64,000 nt of DNA from Collybia mongolica. Taxonomy: Eukaryota; Basidiomycota; Agaricomycetes; Agaricales; Clitocybaceae. The notes beneath the pieces are model-generated. The model was not told where the DNA came from. It did no database searches and saw only the letters and a list, made by a program, of their open reading frames with translations. The stretch covers positions 4,092,001-4,156,000 of the forward strand of contig JAAXNY010000001.1 in assembly GCA_013420905.1 (NCBI GenBank). Reading direction: 5' to 3'. Made by a program: the position numbers and the translations under genes. Of this stretch, positions 36,501-47,713 are shown piece by piece (within the stretch, counting starts at the first letter, position 1; each line of letters starts with the position of its first letter).

Positions 36501-39382
36501 TGACTTATCAATGCATGACCCTATGTCACCAGCTTCTTAGGCAAATTTTAGATGCCTCCGTTCAATGGGCAATGAAAGCCGACAAGGCCAGCTTCTGGCG
36601 CGGACCGCGGAGAGCAGGTAATAAAGTTGAATCCCCACGTGAGAGCGTAGTTTCTATCCGCAAATCTGGCAGCACAATTGCCCGCAATAAGTCGGAAGAG
36701 TTAGTTACTTCTTTCTTGGTTGAGTTTCAGTAACCGAAATTTTATGCAGGGATGAGTTTCATTTGAACAAGCTTCAGCAACTGGGAATGACTCCCAGTGA
36801 AGAAAGCAAACTTCTGGCTATGCGCGATTATATACTCAAACTAGCCAATGCCACCTCGAGGTGTGTGGATGAGATAACATTTGAACAATGCTAATTTCTA
36901 GTAAAGCTTCGCATCGCGATTAAGTAATGAACCTGAACTTGGGACAAACTTGAAAGTCGTTGCAGACGTCGAACTTCAGAAATTGGGTGTCGTTCCCCAG
37001 ACCGTTTTTTTAAAAGCGCGCGCCTCCGAATTCTCATCCCGCTCCTCACGGATCCCTTCCTCTTCCCGACGGTCAACCTTTGATAGTGCTAACCGCACAC
37101 CCATACACAGTCCAACGTGGACGAATAGAACGGCAAGCGCCGATCATAGCTCCGCCGGGAGCCCTTTTGAAGATCTCCGCCGTAGACTTGCAGCTATCAA
37201 CGGATCGGCCTCCTCGGTCGGTACTAGCCATGCCCCTCGAAACACTTTCTTATCGACTGGTGGGGTCCCCTCTGCGCTTGGTATCTCAGGTCTCCCTACA
37301 ACACTTGAGCGACCTGGAAGTCCCACAGAGTCGGTGGTTTCTGCAGCCAACTCTCAGGGTTTCCGGCCGCTGAGTCGCTTGCAAGTGGGGAGTACTGACG
37401 GTCAAAAGGCTGCGCCTGCTGTCGGTTCTTCAAGGACCAATGCAACCGGCGTTCTTGAGGCCCATTCTAAGTTATTGTCGGAAGATTCCCCTGATCTCTC
37501 TGGAAGGTCATCACCCATGTCAATATCAATGACTCTGCGACCAGTTCAACGCCAAAGAATACCCTCCCTATTACCTATTTCTACATATGGTATGCTCCTC
37601 TCCTCGCCATACTGACACCCGCTCACCGTCGTCAATTAGATGGACAAGAACCTGGAATCAGCAATTTGCTTGAAAAATTATATCTAGATAATAACCGTGA
37701 ACACCAACATGACTTTGGGCCCAAAGTCCATGAAGGACCTATTCGGCGGCGCAACGCAGTTCGACACACCTATGCTTCTCGTGATGGCGCGACGCGACAT
37801 ACAGAGGCCATATTGATATCCCATCTCACATCGCACTCTGAGTGTATAACTGGAATTGCTGCCTCACCTGACCATATGTTCTTTGTGACCGCCTCGGACG
37901 ACAAGACAGTGAAAGTGTGGGACACCGCTCGGCTTGAACGCAATGTTACAAGTAAACCTCGCCACACATACGGACAACATCATGCAAGAATTAAATGTGT
38001 ATGTATTATCGAAGGCGTCCACTGTTTCGCCAGTGCTGCAGACGATGGGAGTCTGCATGTTGTTCGAGTTCATATTACACAGGGTGGAGCATTGCCTAAG
38101 TACAACAAGCTGCAAGTCATTCGAGAACACCGGGTGGATATTCCAGGCGAGTATATCACTTGCATGACACACTATAATACAGGTATGTTTCATCTATCGT
38201 GACCGCCTTAACACGAACCGAATCTTCGGTTTCATTAGACGCCGCCTCAAATCTTATTTATGCTACGACACACTCGGTTATAACAATATTAGACCTCCGG
38301 ACGATGCAAATTCTGCAGACTATGGAAAATCCTCGACATTATGGACCCATCACTTGCCTGTGCATTGACCGCAAACGCTCTTGGATCGTCGTTGGGACTT
38401 CGACGGGCGTGTTGACCCTTTGGGACCGGCGCTTTGGGCTACTTCTAAAGAGTTGGCATGTTGGGGTCGCCTCAACTGGCAGATCGGTGCGGATACACCA
38501 ATGTGTTGTACACCCGTCGAAAGGTCGAGGGAAATGGGTAATGGTATCAGTCGAGGCCTCAAGACGGGCTGCCGATCGATCTTTCACCAATCTTGTAGAA
38601 GTCTGGGACATTGAGAAATCTGCCCTGATGGAAACATTTATTACCCGGACAGGCAATATGTCTGAGCCAATTCCAGAGCCATATGAGCTCACCGGTGTGG
38701 ACGCAGATACCAGCCCAGCAGCCGCAATTTCCGCTCTTGTGCGTTCGCGACAATCTGGGACCGACCACTCCGATAGGGGCCCTCGATTGTCATCTCCTCG
38801 CATGTCGTCGAGAAGTACTTCGTCCCAAGATGAGCTCCTCCCAACTCCAGTTCCTGATGTCAGAGCGCTCGTCACTGGGCTTGATTTTGGTGGACATTCA
38901 GCTGCTCATCGGTCTGAGATCAACAAAGGGGTGGATTCAGGCAATATTACACGTTCGACGGGGCGGGGATTTATGATTAGTGGGTCGGAAGACCGAAAGA
39001 TCCGTCTGTGGGATTTGAATAAGCTGGAGCGGACGACGGTGCTTAGTGGCCTGGAAACGGAGACGGAGAAACCCTCCTATCAGTATGTCCTCTTTCTTGA
39101 TTCTTTATTGTACCAAACTAAACATGGTTGGGTAGTGTATCGAGCGCCGGTGCAGCGGCTACATATGTGGAGAACTTCCCCATACCACCTAGTGGTGGCA
39201 GCCAGAATAATCGCCCACCTCAACGAATGTCACTGATCACACATAATCAGCAAACTCTGCTCAAGTCGCATCAGGATGTCATAACGGCCCTTGCATCCAT
39301 CGATTCACCGTTCCGAGGAGGAATTATCAGTGGCGACCGTGCAGGAGTAGTAAAGGTGTGGAGAGTAGAGCAGGGAGAGTAA
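33523..39382 (+). CDS. VPS15: VPS15, regulatory protein kinase-like subunit of the class III PI3-kinase
   Basis: Vps15 anchors and regulates Vps34 in endosomal sorting and autophagy. The joined exons begin MGNAHSG, an N-myristoylation signal as in other Vps15 proteins. A degenerate kinase domain follows: no Gly-rich loop, VIKVFIKPDPG as the Lys strand, HGDIKSEN in place of HRD, and SDFASYKP in place of DFG. SFFFDTSGRRTCYIAPERF is diagnostic for the family. HEAT repeats span about 35200-36500. A Ser-rich linker follows, then C-terminal WD40 repeats (FVTASDDKTVKVWD, GVLTLWD, ISGSEDRKIRLWD, SGDRAGVVKVWR) ending at 39382. The domain order is complete. One kinase-domain intron (33976-34023, 48 nt) is a multiple of three and open, so its retention is silent for the frame. 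It is divergent from the small unknown gene and closely followed by ThrRS. Confidence 0.95.
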
Positions 39383-39540
39383 TATTACAGCTGGAGATGT
39401 AGCTACATATACTACATAATCGAATCAGGATCATTCGCGATTAGATTGTGGACGCGCCCCTGACATGTCAGTAAAACTCGTCCTTGTGACCCGCTCTCTT
39501 GTGGAATTTTTGAGGAGAACGTGACTTGATCGATCTTTGG

Positions 39541-42500
39541 ATGCTTGCCCAAAAGCTGATTCGAGTTCAGCCGCTTCTCTCTCCATTTCGCCGGTACAGA
39601 TTATCTTCCTGCCACGTCGCTCCCTACCGAGTTTGCAAGCTTTTCCAGTCGCCATTAGCAAGGCCCTTTGCGATGGCCCACCCGATTGCATCAACGTCCC
39701 ACCCGGCCCAAATCCCGGCTCTCGATAGCCCCCACGCTGATAACGGCGCGAAGAAACCAAAGGAAGCCAAGGACAAGAAGCCCAAGGTTCCAGAGACTAG
39801 TGCATTTCCACTTGAGGTTCGCATCCCTTGTCGAAACTTGCAGATCGTCACGACTGACATTTGGGCAGCTGCAACCTCGACCAGCATTCTTCGATCATCG
39901 TATCAAGATTTTCGACGAGCTGAAGGCGGAGTATGATGAGTTTATCAAGGGTTAGTCTTGTTCATAGATTAGTTGGTGGCATAGCGTTAATAATGCTGTA
40001 GCTCAACCTCGCGATGAAATCATCGTCACTATGCCAGACGGGTCAGAGCGGAAGGGCAAAAGATGGGAGACGAGCCCCATGGATGTTGCTAAAGAGGTGT
40101 CGAAAAGTTTATCTGAACGCATCGTCATCGCTAAAGTGCGTACGGCTGCCAACGATTTAAGCTTATCCCAGGACTTAGATCATGGCTTAGGTAGACGGAG
40201 ACCTATGGGACTTGGGGAGACCTTTAGAAAAGTCATGCAAATTAGAACTGCTTGATTTCGAACATCCAGAAGGTCCGTTGGACCTTTCCTCCTCGCTTCC
40301 GGCTTGACATTCAATTCCGCAGGCAAAAAGGTTTTCTGGCATTCCTCTGCGCACGTCCTCGGCGAAGCCGCTGAAAGGCATTACGGTTGCCATTTATGCC
40401 TTGGCCCCCCCACAGACGACGGGTTCTTCTATGAGATGGGCATTGACGATCGGTGAGCGACGGCCGACTCCACACATTCCATCACTAACACTTTCTGCAG
40501 GCCTGTATCGAATACAGACTATCCTGCATTAGAAAAAGTTTCGGAAAGCGCAATCAAGGAGAAACAGAAGTTCGAACGTCTTGTGGTTTCCAAAGAGAAG
40601 CTACTCGAAATGTTCAATGTGGGTTGAGCTCCCATTACCACATCAAACCTTTTTGACCGATAGCCCGTCTAGTACAACAAATATAAGCAATATCTCATAG
40701 AGTCGAAGATCCCTGATGGGACGTCTACAACAGTTTATCGATGTGGTCCTATGATTGATCTGTGCGTCGGGCCCCATATCCCCCACACGGGCAAGATCAA
40801 GGCATTTATGATTACCAAGGTTGGACAATCTTGCGCGCCTAGATTTATTTCCCTGATTTCGAATCCAGAACTCTGCGTCGTATTTCCTTGGCGATCCTAC
40901 CAAAGAATCTCTCCAACGTATCTACGGTATCTCCTTCCCAGACAAAAAACAACTCGCAGAGTATAAAGTCTTCTTGGCTGAGGCTGCCAAGCGAGACCAT
41001 AGAAAGATCGGAAAGGCAAGTTCAAGTCTATAACTCCTCGGCCCATTATTAAACTGGATCCAGGAACAAGAGCTTTTTTTCTTCAACGATCTGAGCCCTG
41101 GAAGCTGTTTCTTCCTCCCACATGGCACACGTATCTACAACGCCCTGATTGAGCTTATGCGGGTATGTTGGGAGTTCCACGTACAGTATAGCCGCTGATA
41201 GATCGCGTAGTCCGAATACTTCAAACGAGGATATCAAGAAGGTTGGTAACCCTATCATGAAGGACATATCACATTCACTTACCCATACACAGTCATTTCG
41301 CCTAATATGTACAACAGCAAACTTTGGGAGACATCAGGCCATTGGCAGAATTACAAGGATGACATGTTTGTTCTTGACGTCGAAAAGGAGAAATGGGCTC
41401 TCAAGCCCATGAATTGTCCAGGTCACTGTTTGATCTTCGATTCTCGGGACCGCAGTTACAAAGAACTACCCATCCGAATGGCGGAATTCGGTATTATACA
41501 CCGTAATGAAGCATCGGGAGCTTTGACAGGTCTGACTCGTGTCCGGCGCTTTGTGCAAGACGATACGCACGTTTTCTGCATGCCCTCGCAGCTGGAAGAC
41601 GAAATTAGCGCCCTCTTCGACTTCATGGAACATGTTTATGGCCTCTTTGGCTTTGAGTTCCGGTTAGAGCTCTCCACGCGACCTGACAACTACCTGGGAA
41701 CTATCGAGACCTGGAACGAAGCTGAAGAGGTACGAATCTCCTCGATATAATGTAATATCTGGCACCATCTCACGTTCGGCACAGCAACTCAAATTGGCAT
41801 TAGAGAAACACCACCCGGGCAAATGGGATATCAACCCTGGTGATGGGGCATTCTACGGACCCAAAATCGACATCACCATTCGCGATGCCCTCCGCAGATC
41901 GTTCCAATGCGCGACTATTCAGCTTGACTTCCAGCTGCCTGAGAGGTTCAATCTCAAGTACCGTTCAGCTGAAGACACGACAGGCGGTGCAGCGGATAAG
42001 CCTCCAACACGACCAGTTATCATCCATCGCGCCATCCTTGGGAGTATGGAGCGTTTTATCGCGATTATCACGGAACATTTTGCTGGAAAATGGTATGTGC
42101 CTCAATTCTGATAAGGAAGGATGAAGAGAAGATCACACAAGAACTGTCCTGTAGGCCCTTCTGGCTGTCACCCCGTCAAGTCCTTGTCATCCCTGTAGCT
42201 GCCCCTTATGTGGGTTTAAATTTTCATTAACTACGCCCGTGGGCAGGGATAGTGCTGACCCAATGTGCATTTCATTTCACAGAAAGAGTATGCATCTGAA
42301 GTAGCAGACCGCCTCTCATCGCTCGGCCTCTATGCTGACGTAGACAACGGCGAGAATACTCTTCCGAAGAAGATTCGTAATGGCGAAATCGCACAATACA
42401 ATTTCATCCTTGGTAAGTTATCTCTGTACCAGCTCTCTTCTCGGGCATGACTCATTATTTTCACGTAGTTGTTGGACAAGAAGAGTTGGACGCGCGTTCT

Positions 42501-42626
42501 GTGAACGTACGTAACCGTGATGACGTTGGAAGTAAGGCTAAAACGGAGATGGTCCCGCTCGACGACATTACCAATAAGCTTGTGGCGCTGAAGGCTTCCA
42601 AGAGCTTGCACAACAGACTCGGGTAA
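39541..42626 (+). CDS. THS1: Threonyl-tRNA synthetase, possibly dual cytosolic and mitochondrial
   Basis: A class II synthetase that charges tRNA-Thr. Domains in order are a Lys-rich N-terminus; a TGS domain ([20 protein letters not shown]); the editing domain ([18 protein letters not shown], then [12 protein letters not shown]); and a catalytic core with [11 protein letters not shown] (zinc-ligand Cys). Motif 2 reads [20 protein letters not shown] with FVQDDTH. Motif 3 lies near 42010-42060, around [11 protein letters not shown]. The anticodon-binding domain follows, ending HNRLG. Two in-frame starts exist. The ATG at 39673 gives the usual cytosolic N-terminus. The ATG at 39541 adds 44 residues rich in Arg and hydrophobics with no acidic residue, a typical mitochondrial presequence. 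I give the longer form. About ten short introns. It starts 158 bp after VPS15 and converges with CSTF-64. Confidence 0.93.
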
Positions 42627-42932
42627 AAATGTGACGTAGACCAAATTATATATTTTTCGTGTATTCTGGTAAATGATGGTGTAGAATGAGGGACCTTACG
42701 CAGTCACAGCGATAAGGCGGGGAATGGATGTAAGCAAAGGTACCAAGAAATGAAGAGCTGCACAACGTTTCTGCTATCTTGAGTTATCGTAAGGTCTAGT
42801 TATGAATGAAAGCGATGTACGATCGTAAATGGTTATGGATATTTCTAGTCATCTCATTAAGGGAATGTAAGATGTGATATTGAGTTTTGAAGTGAAAAGC
42901 GCGCAATTCCCGTGTTTGGAGACACAGCCCAA
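42627..42932. other. Convergent 3' spacer between ThrRS and CSTF-64
   Basis: About 300 bp between two convergent stop codons. It presumably holds both polyadenylation regions. No coding signal was seen. Confidence 0.5.
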
Positions 42933-44653
42933 CTAGGCGCCGAGGGTTCCCATAAATTGCGTGCGCTAGATAAATGATGTAATGATGAATACAAAGGGCT
43001 CCATAGTGAATAAAAATACACAAACCAGTTGCAAGATAGCAGCGCGTTCTGTATCTGGGAGCCCATTGATCTGCTCCTGCGTCATACTCAGGACTTGCAT
43101 CAACATTGCCTGTAAAAGACGGATTAAAGCCTCGAAGATGAACTCAAACACCATGATTGCTGATTACAACTTACCCGCTGGGGCTCGCTGATCTCCGGGG
43201 CTGGCTGAGGTGCTTGCTGTTGCATTGGAGGCGGCGGTTGCTGTTGTGGAGGGGGCCCCGACTGTGAAGGTGGAGGTGGCCTGTAGTACGGTGGCATTGG
43301 TGGCATGCCTGGAGGATGGTGTGGGTGCTGGTGGTGCGCGAACATCGCCGATTGGGGGGGTGCTGACATGGGAGGTGGCATTCCTGGGACAGGTTGCGGC
43401 TGCTGTATGGGCTGTGGCGGATAGCCTGGATGCGCGTGTGGGGGGTAATGGGGAGGCGGCTGTTGATGATGATGATGTTGAGGGGGAATGGGTGGCCTTT
43501 GTGGTGGAGGAGGCACAGATGGACCAGCACCCGCCGATGTGGCTTCGAGCATGCGCTGCAAAATAGCTGAATCCACGATTTTGTTGAGTAGTAGAGCTTG
43601 AAAGAGTGCATATGCAAGTTGGGGATGTGCCACCAATAACGTCCTTGCCTGATCGGGGTGGGTAATGACAAATGCCTTGTCGCCGAAATTAGTTTCCATT
43701 ATCATAACATTGCCGATGTGGCACTAGGTTTACCTTCATTTGAGCCAAAACTTCCATTAGCTGGCTTGGTTGCATGCTTGCCAACGTCTGACTAATGTAA
43801 TCCAGAGATGAGGACCCTTTTGGAATCTGGATACCGGTAGGCAAGCCCGCTAAGAGCAAATTCCCGTCATGACCTCGTGTATCACCAGAACCGCTCGTGC
43901 GCCATTGGGAACGAGGCTCTGACGGACCAGGGACCCCTCCATCAAGGAGCTCCCCACGAACGGTCGTTTTTCCTTCAAGGAACGGGTCCGAGTCTGCAAG
44001 GTCGATTCTGAGAGGACGACCTCCCACGTCGGTATTGTTTAAATTTCGAACAGCAGATGCCGCTGTCTCGTGATCTGTTCATGTGTTGTGGGTGTGGTTT
44101 GCAGCGGTTTGACATAACGCGTTTGATGATTCCGGATACACGTGTATTTTCAGACATGAGACAAATTGAATGTATGGTCATAGTTGATGAGGGGTTGCAA
44201 TTGGACACGATGTTGAGTGATCACAATGTTGCCGAAGGGCATATTGCGCGGTTGACAGAGAAAGTTTGCAGTTAAAGGTGTTTGAAGACGTTCGATGTTA
44301 GAGTTTGAGGGTTTTTGAGTAGAAGACATACTTCAAGTCAGACAAATTCACGAGGTTGCACACAAGGATAAATTGATGTACCCGCAAATTCACAGAAACC
44401 ATAACCTCTAGGTTTCCCTGTATCTCTGTCAAATACTAGCCTGAATAAAGTAAGAAAGTTTGAGCGTTGGCGGGGCAATAATCACACTAGAAGACGGTAC
44501 CTAAATCCAATAACCTGGCCCACGGACTTGAACACATCAATCAATTGGTCTTCACCCATGTTGTATGGGACATTGCCCACTGCACGACGCCATGATCAGA
44601 AAGCCGGAGGTTGAACCCGTAAAAATGCACATACCGAATACGACCTTGCTCAT
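42933..44653 (-). CDS. Cleavage stimulation factor 64 kDa subunit / Rna15 homologue
   Basis: This is an RNA-binding subunit of the mRNA 3'-end cleavage and polyadenylation machinery. The start exon MSKVVF splices to VGNVPYNMGEDQLIDVF (RNP2 side of the RRM). LVFDRDTGKPRGYGFCEFA (RNP1) follows, then AVRNLNNTDVGGRPLRIDLAD. The hinge follows (ASMQPSQLMEVLAQMK, then HPDQARTLLVAHPQLAYALFQA), the region that binds CSTF-77/Rna14 in the family. A Pro/Gln/His-rich tract (43210-43500) leads to the CSTF C-terminal domain (MLMQVLSMTQEQINGLPDTE, then ERAAILQL) and the end RTQFMGTLGA. All domains expected of CSTF-64 are present, which makes the call firm. It is nuclear. It is divergent from the small heat-shock gene, with about 600 bp between starts. 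Confidence 0.93.
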
Positions 44654-44863
44654 GTTATAAAAAGGTGCCGTGCCAGTGGGCTCGATTCCAGTGGCCTTTG
44701 CAAGGCTTTGCGCGGTTGTTCGACAATCTTCCACGTGGTTCGGCATTTTCCGCATTCTGTTTGTTCACATTTAGATCGGATGAGTTTCATTCCGGTCGCG
44801 AGAGCATTCCGAGCCTCAAGCGAGCACAGCCGCCACCCTCTGCCCCCTACTCTCGAATACAAA

Positions 44864-44871
44864 TTCTCGAA
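44864..44871 (+). promoter_or_regulatory. Heat-shock-element core TTCTCGAA
   Basis: TTCnnGAA is the core inverted pair of an HSF-binding site. A further GAA lies nine bases upstream of this core. It sits about 385 bp upstream of the small heat-shock protein start. Confidence 0.45.
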
Positions 44872-44999
44872 AGCTTACTATTCCCCTTACTGCGGCTCAA
44901 TTGCTTGGCCGGGTTATACTCCACGCAAGCCCGTGATATTGCACATAGCCACAATGGTTAACTCACGCCACACTACCCCGAATCATGACGTGGTCGCCC

Positions 45000-45007
45000 T
45001 TCTCGAA
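45000..45007 (+). promoter_or_regulatory. Second heat-shock-element core TTCTCGAA
   Basis: An identical TTCnnGAA core lies about 250 bp upstream of the heat-shock protein start and 180 bp before its TATA box. Two identical cores in one promoter are more suggestive than one. Confidence 0.45.
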
Positions 45008-45179
45008 TTATCGACACGGAATCCTCAAGCTCAAGTCGTGCGCGCGGTTCGCCTACATCGACACTCGCGGGAAAACGGGCGGATCAGGAAATCATCCAGC
45101 CCCGAGAGTCATTCCATTACAATCCCAATATGACTCGAATCAGCCAGTCTGGAGTCGGCCCGGCAAACGCCGACGATTC

Positions 45180-45192
45180 ATATATATATAAA
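45180..45192 (+). promoter_or_regulatory. TATA box of the small heat-shock protein gene
   Basis: A TATATATATAAA run lies about 65 bp before the start codon at 45254. It is the clearest TATA box in the window, fitting an inducible gene. Confidence 0.65.
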
Positions 45193-45253
45193 GCATCCAG
45201 TTTAACCACAGACCTCTCTAAGCCACTCAGTCATCCAAGCGTCCCCTGAAACA

Positions 45254-46037
45254 ATGTCATTCCAGGATACCTCACCAACCATATCCAGCCCACAAGAAGG
45301 CCAGCCGCGAATTCGCGTTCCTAGTGTTCCACAGACCCCAGCCTCAATGCTACCCTTCCTCAATCACCCAGATTTTAAACGACTCGTTGCACAACAGGTG
45401 GACTTAGTCTGTAAACAAGCTGTTAAATCCGGTAGAATTCGCGTTATTCGTCAGAATCCCACCCCGGTTTTTATTCCAAGGTATGACGTAGTATCTTTCC
45501 TGTATTATTCTTGACTAACTTCTAGCTTACAAGGATGGACATTGTTGATGATCCCTCATGTCCTAGGTTCATCGCTACATTTGAATTACCCGGCGTGAGA
45601 CACGACGAAGTAACGTTGCAAATACAAGAGGGTTCGCTGGTGGTTGACGGAGAACGTCGTCTGCGTATTAGGTCTCAATCGGGCACTCCACGGTCTTCAG
45701 ACAACGAAACCTCCACCCAGCGCGCCTCACCCAATCACAAAGTGAAAATACCTATTCAAGAATTACGATATGGCAGGTTTCGTCGCCTCGTTGGTCTCCC
45801 TCCTGGCACCAAGGTTTGTTCCACTCGAATCATCTTTGTAACGGAACGCTCTTACCCACTCAAACATTACAGTCGCCAGATATCGTGGCGCGGTTCCAGG
45901 ATGGAATGCTCATTGTGACTTGGCCACGATCACCGGTCTCCGATACAGACGTGGAAATGGCACCCGTGCCTCTGCCTGACTCGAATAACGCTCCTATCAC
46001 CGTGCCTTCATCAAGCGTCAAGCAAGAAACTACCTAA
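45254..46037 (+). CDS. Small heat-shock protein (Hsp20/alpha-crystallin family)
   Basis: Three exons join in frame. A disordered N-terminus with a Pro-rich start is followed by a helix (FKRLVAQQVDLVCKQAV). The alpha-crystallin domain has FIATFELPGVRHDEVTLQIQ, SLVVDGERR, then RYGRFRRLVGLPPGTK, VARFQDGMLIVTWP at its end, and a Pro/Ser tail. ELPGV and G-L-P-x-G-T are hallmark segments, and the final hydrophobic strand GMLIVTWP is the usual end of the domain. A 30-residue Ser/Thr/Arg-rich insertion (about 45660-45740) lies in the loop between beta-6 and the RYG strand. Family members are ATP-independent chaperones. HSE cores and a strong TATA box upstream suggest heat induction. Confidence 0.88.
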
Positions 46038-46543
46038 TAGCAGATCGCCCGTATATGATCACCGGCGCTATTGACTATCTTGAATTAGAGATCGCTCTCC
46101 CCTTCCAGTACTATGTGGGTACTACAAAGGGATTTATTTCGGGACAACATATATTAAATCAAATCGACTATTTGTAGGGATAAATTGAATGTTTTGGATA
46201 TAATCTCATCTCGTTCTGACATTATTTTTATGTTCTCTCTTGGAATTTGTTACTTCTGCCAAACGGACTTCATGCACATGTAACCACCACAGCTCATCAC
46301 AAAATGACACCCTTACTCCATAAACGCTTTACCGTATACGATATCCTAATATGTTTACTTTTTCCATAAAAGATGTAGTCCTATGTTTCATTCACCCCTT
46401 CCAGAGCTGTGTCTTTCGCTACCGGTACAAACGTGTAGACTCGAATATTGCCGACAAACACGACGATTGTCGTAAAGCGACTCAATTATATCCCTGACCG
46501 CCTGGTACACATCACGAGAGCGCTTTGAAAAATGCATTACGGT
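46038..46543. other. No gene recognised
   Basis: This is the 3' flank of the heat-shock protein gene and of the uncertain minus-strand gene. A possible extra minus-strand exon reading VMHFSKRSRDVYQAV lies at about 46390-46530, but a stop codon precedes it in the chosen model. Confidence 0.35.
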
Positions 46544-47713
46544 CTACGCATCATGATTACATTGTTCCCAGTCCTGGGTTGCAGCTGATAGATAGCCGCT
46601 CTCGCACTCGGCAAATTTGCATGGGTAACGGGTAACCATATACTGCAGCAAGCGCACACAAGGCTGACTGATATCTGCGGACCTTGGATTATCAGGAATT
46701 ACCATCAAATACAGGATACACACCATCATACCAGGGTTCTAATAACCCCCGAGTTGAGTTGATAAGAGAATTATGCTAGGCACCTGTATTTCACATCCCT
46801 TAGGGCCGAAGTCCGCGAGGCTGCGAAAAACAGGGGCCACCAAGTTACCATTATCAGCGTATTCAACAGCTTTGAGGCTGAAAGAAGATTTGAATGAGCT
46901 TTAGACGCGTTTACCAGTATGTGTCTTTTATGTCGCGCATATGGACTGAGATCAATTACTGACAATATGACCCAGTGCCAAGTTGGTATAGTTGGGAAGA
47001 TCGGGCAACACTGTCATGAGGAAAATCGAGACATAGGTTCGCAAACCATCTAGATTATTCTATGTTAGTAGGTTAGTGAACGAGAAATGCGGCTCGGAAT
47101 CACACACGGCCATCATACGACAAGGAAGTGTTTCATATTAACAGAAGAGGTATAGCCACCCCCGCTAATGGATCATGGACTTACACAAAAGTACCATATC
47201 TGGTGACTCAAGATGGGACACCGTAGTGGCCACTGCGTAAGGCATTGATTGAGCCATGCTTGAACAAAAGCACTCACCTCGTTTTGATACATACACACGC
47301 GGCACACGCACACCAAACTGCGGGAGGCAGAGTAGAAGGCCAACAAACCCCGCTGTACTGACTTCTAGGGCGGAGATATCCCAAGCTAGAGTAGGCTATG
47401 AATCATTCACACTAGTACCATTGATATCATGCAAAACGCCGCACTGGGCCCGAAAGGGACACATTCCCGCGACGGATAGGTTTGGGAGTAGAGAACACCA
47501 AGGATCCTACATAAAGCAAATCCATAAGATCGAAGCAGCGATCGAAAGATCAACATTTCCAGATATCGGTACCGTAGAAACAAACTTGAAATACTTGTTT
47601 TGGAACGCCTGACTCACCCACAGGAAGTCACCCGGCGCGGGATATACTACCGTGGCAGGCTTCATATGGTATGAGAGTTTTGTAGTTGGAGCGCCAGCTG
47701 TCGTGGAATCCAT
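46544..47713 (-). CDS. Uncertain multi-exon gene of unknown function
   Basis: I do not recognise the product. Several exons read well on the minus strand. About 47290-47395 reads WDISALEVSTAGFVGLLL then LPQFGVRVPRVYVSKR. Next come VATTVSHLESPDMVLL, then GLRTYVSIFLMTVLPDLPNY, then VEYADNGNLVAPVFRSLADF. The exon ending at 46544 contains NPGMMVCILYLMVIPDNPR and VRLLQYMVTRYP. Most junctions have canonical sites in phase, including a GTAAGT donor near 47175. The join before the VEYADNG exon does not stay in phase with any site I could find, and the 5' end is unresolved (ATGs at 47713 or 47556). The helical, Leu-rich repeats recall ARM/HEAT-like folds, but this is weak. It could be an intact gene with a missed exon or a decaying one. 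Confidence 0.35.
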
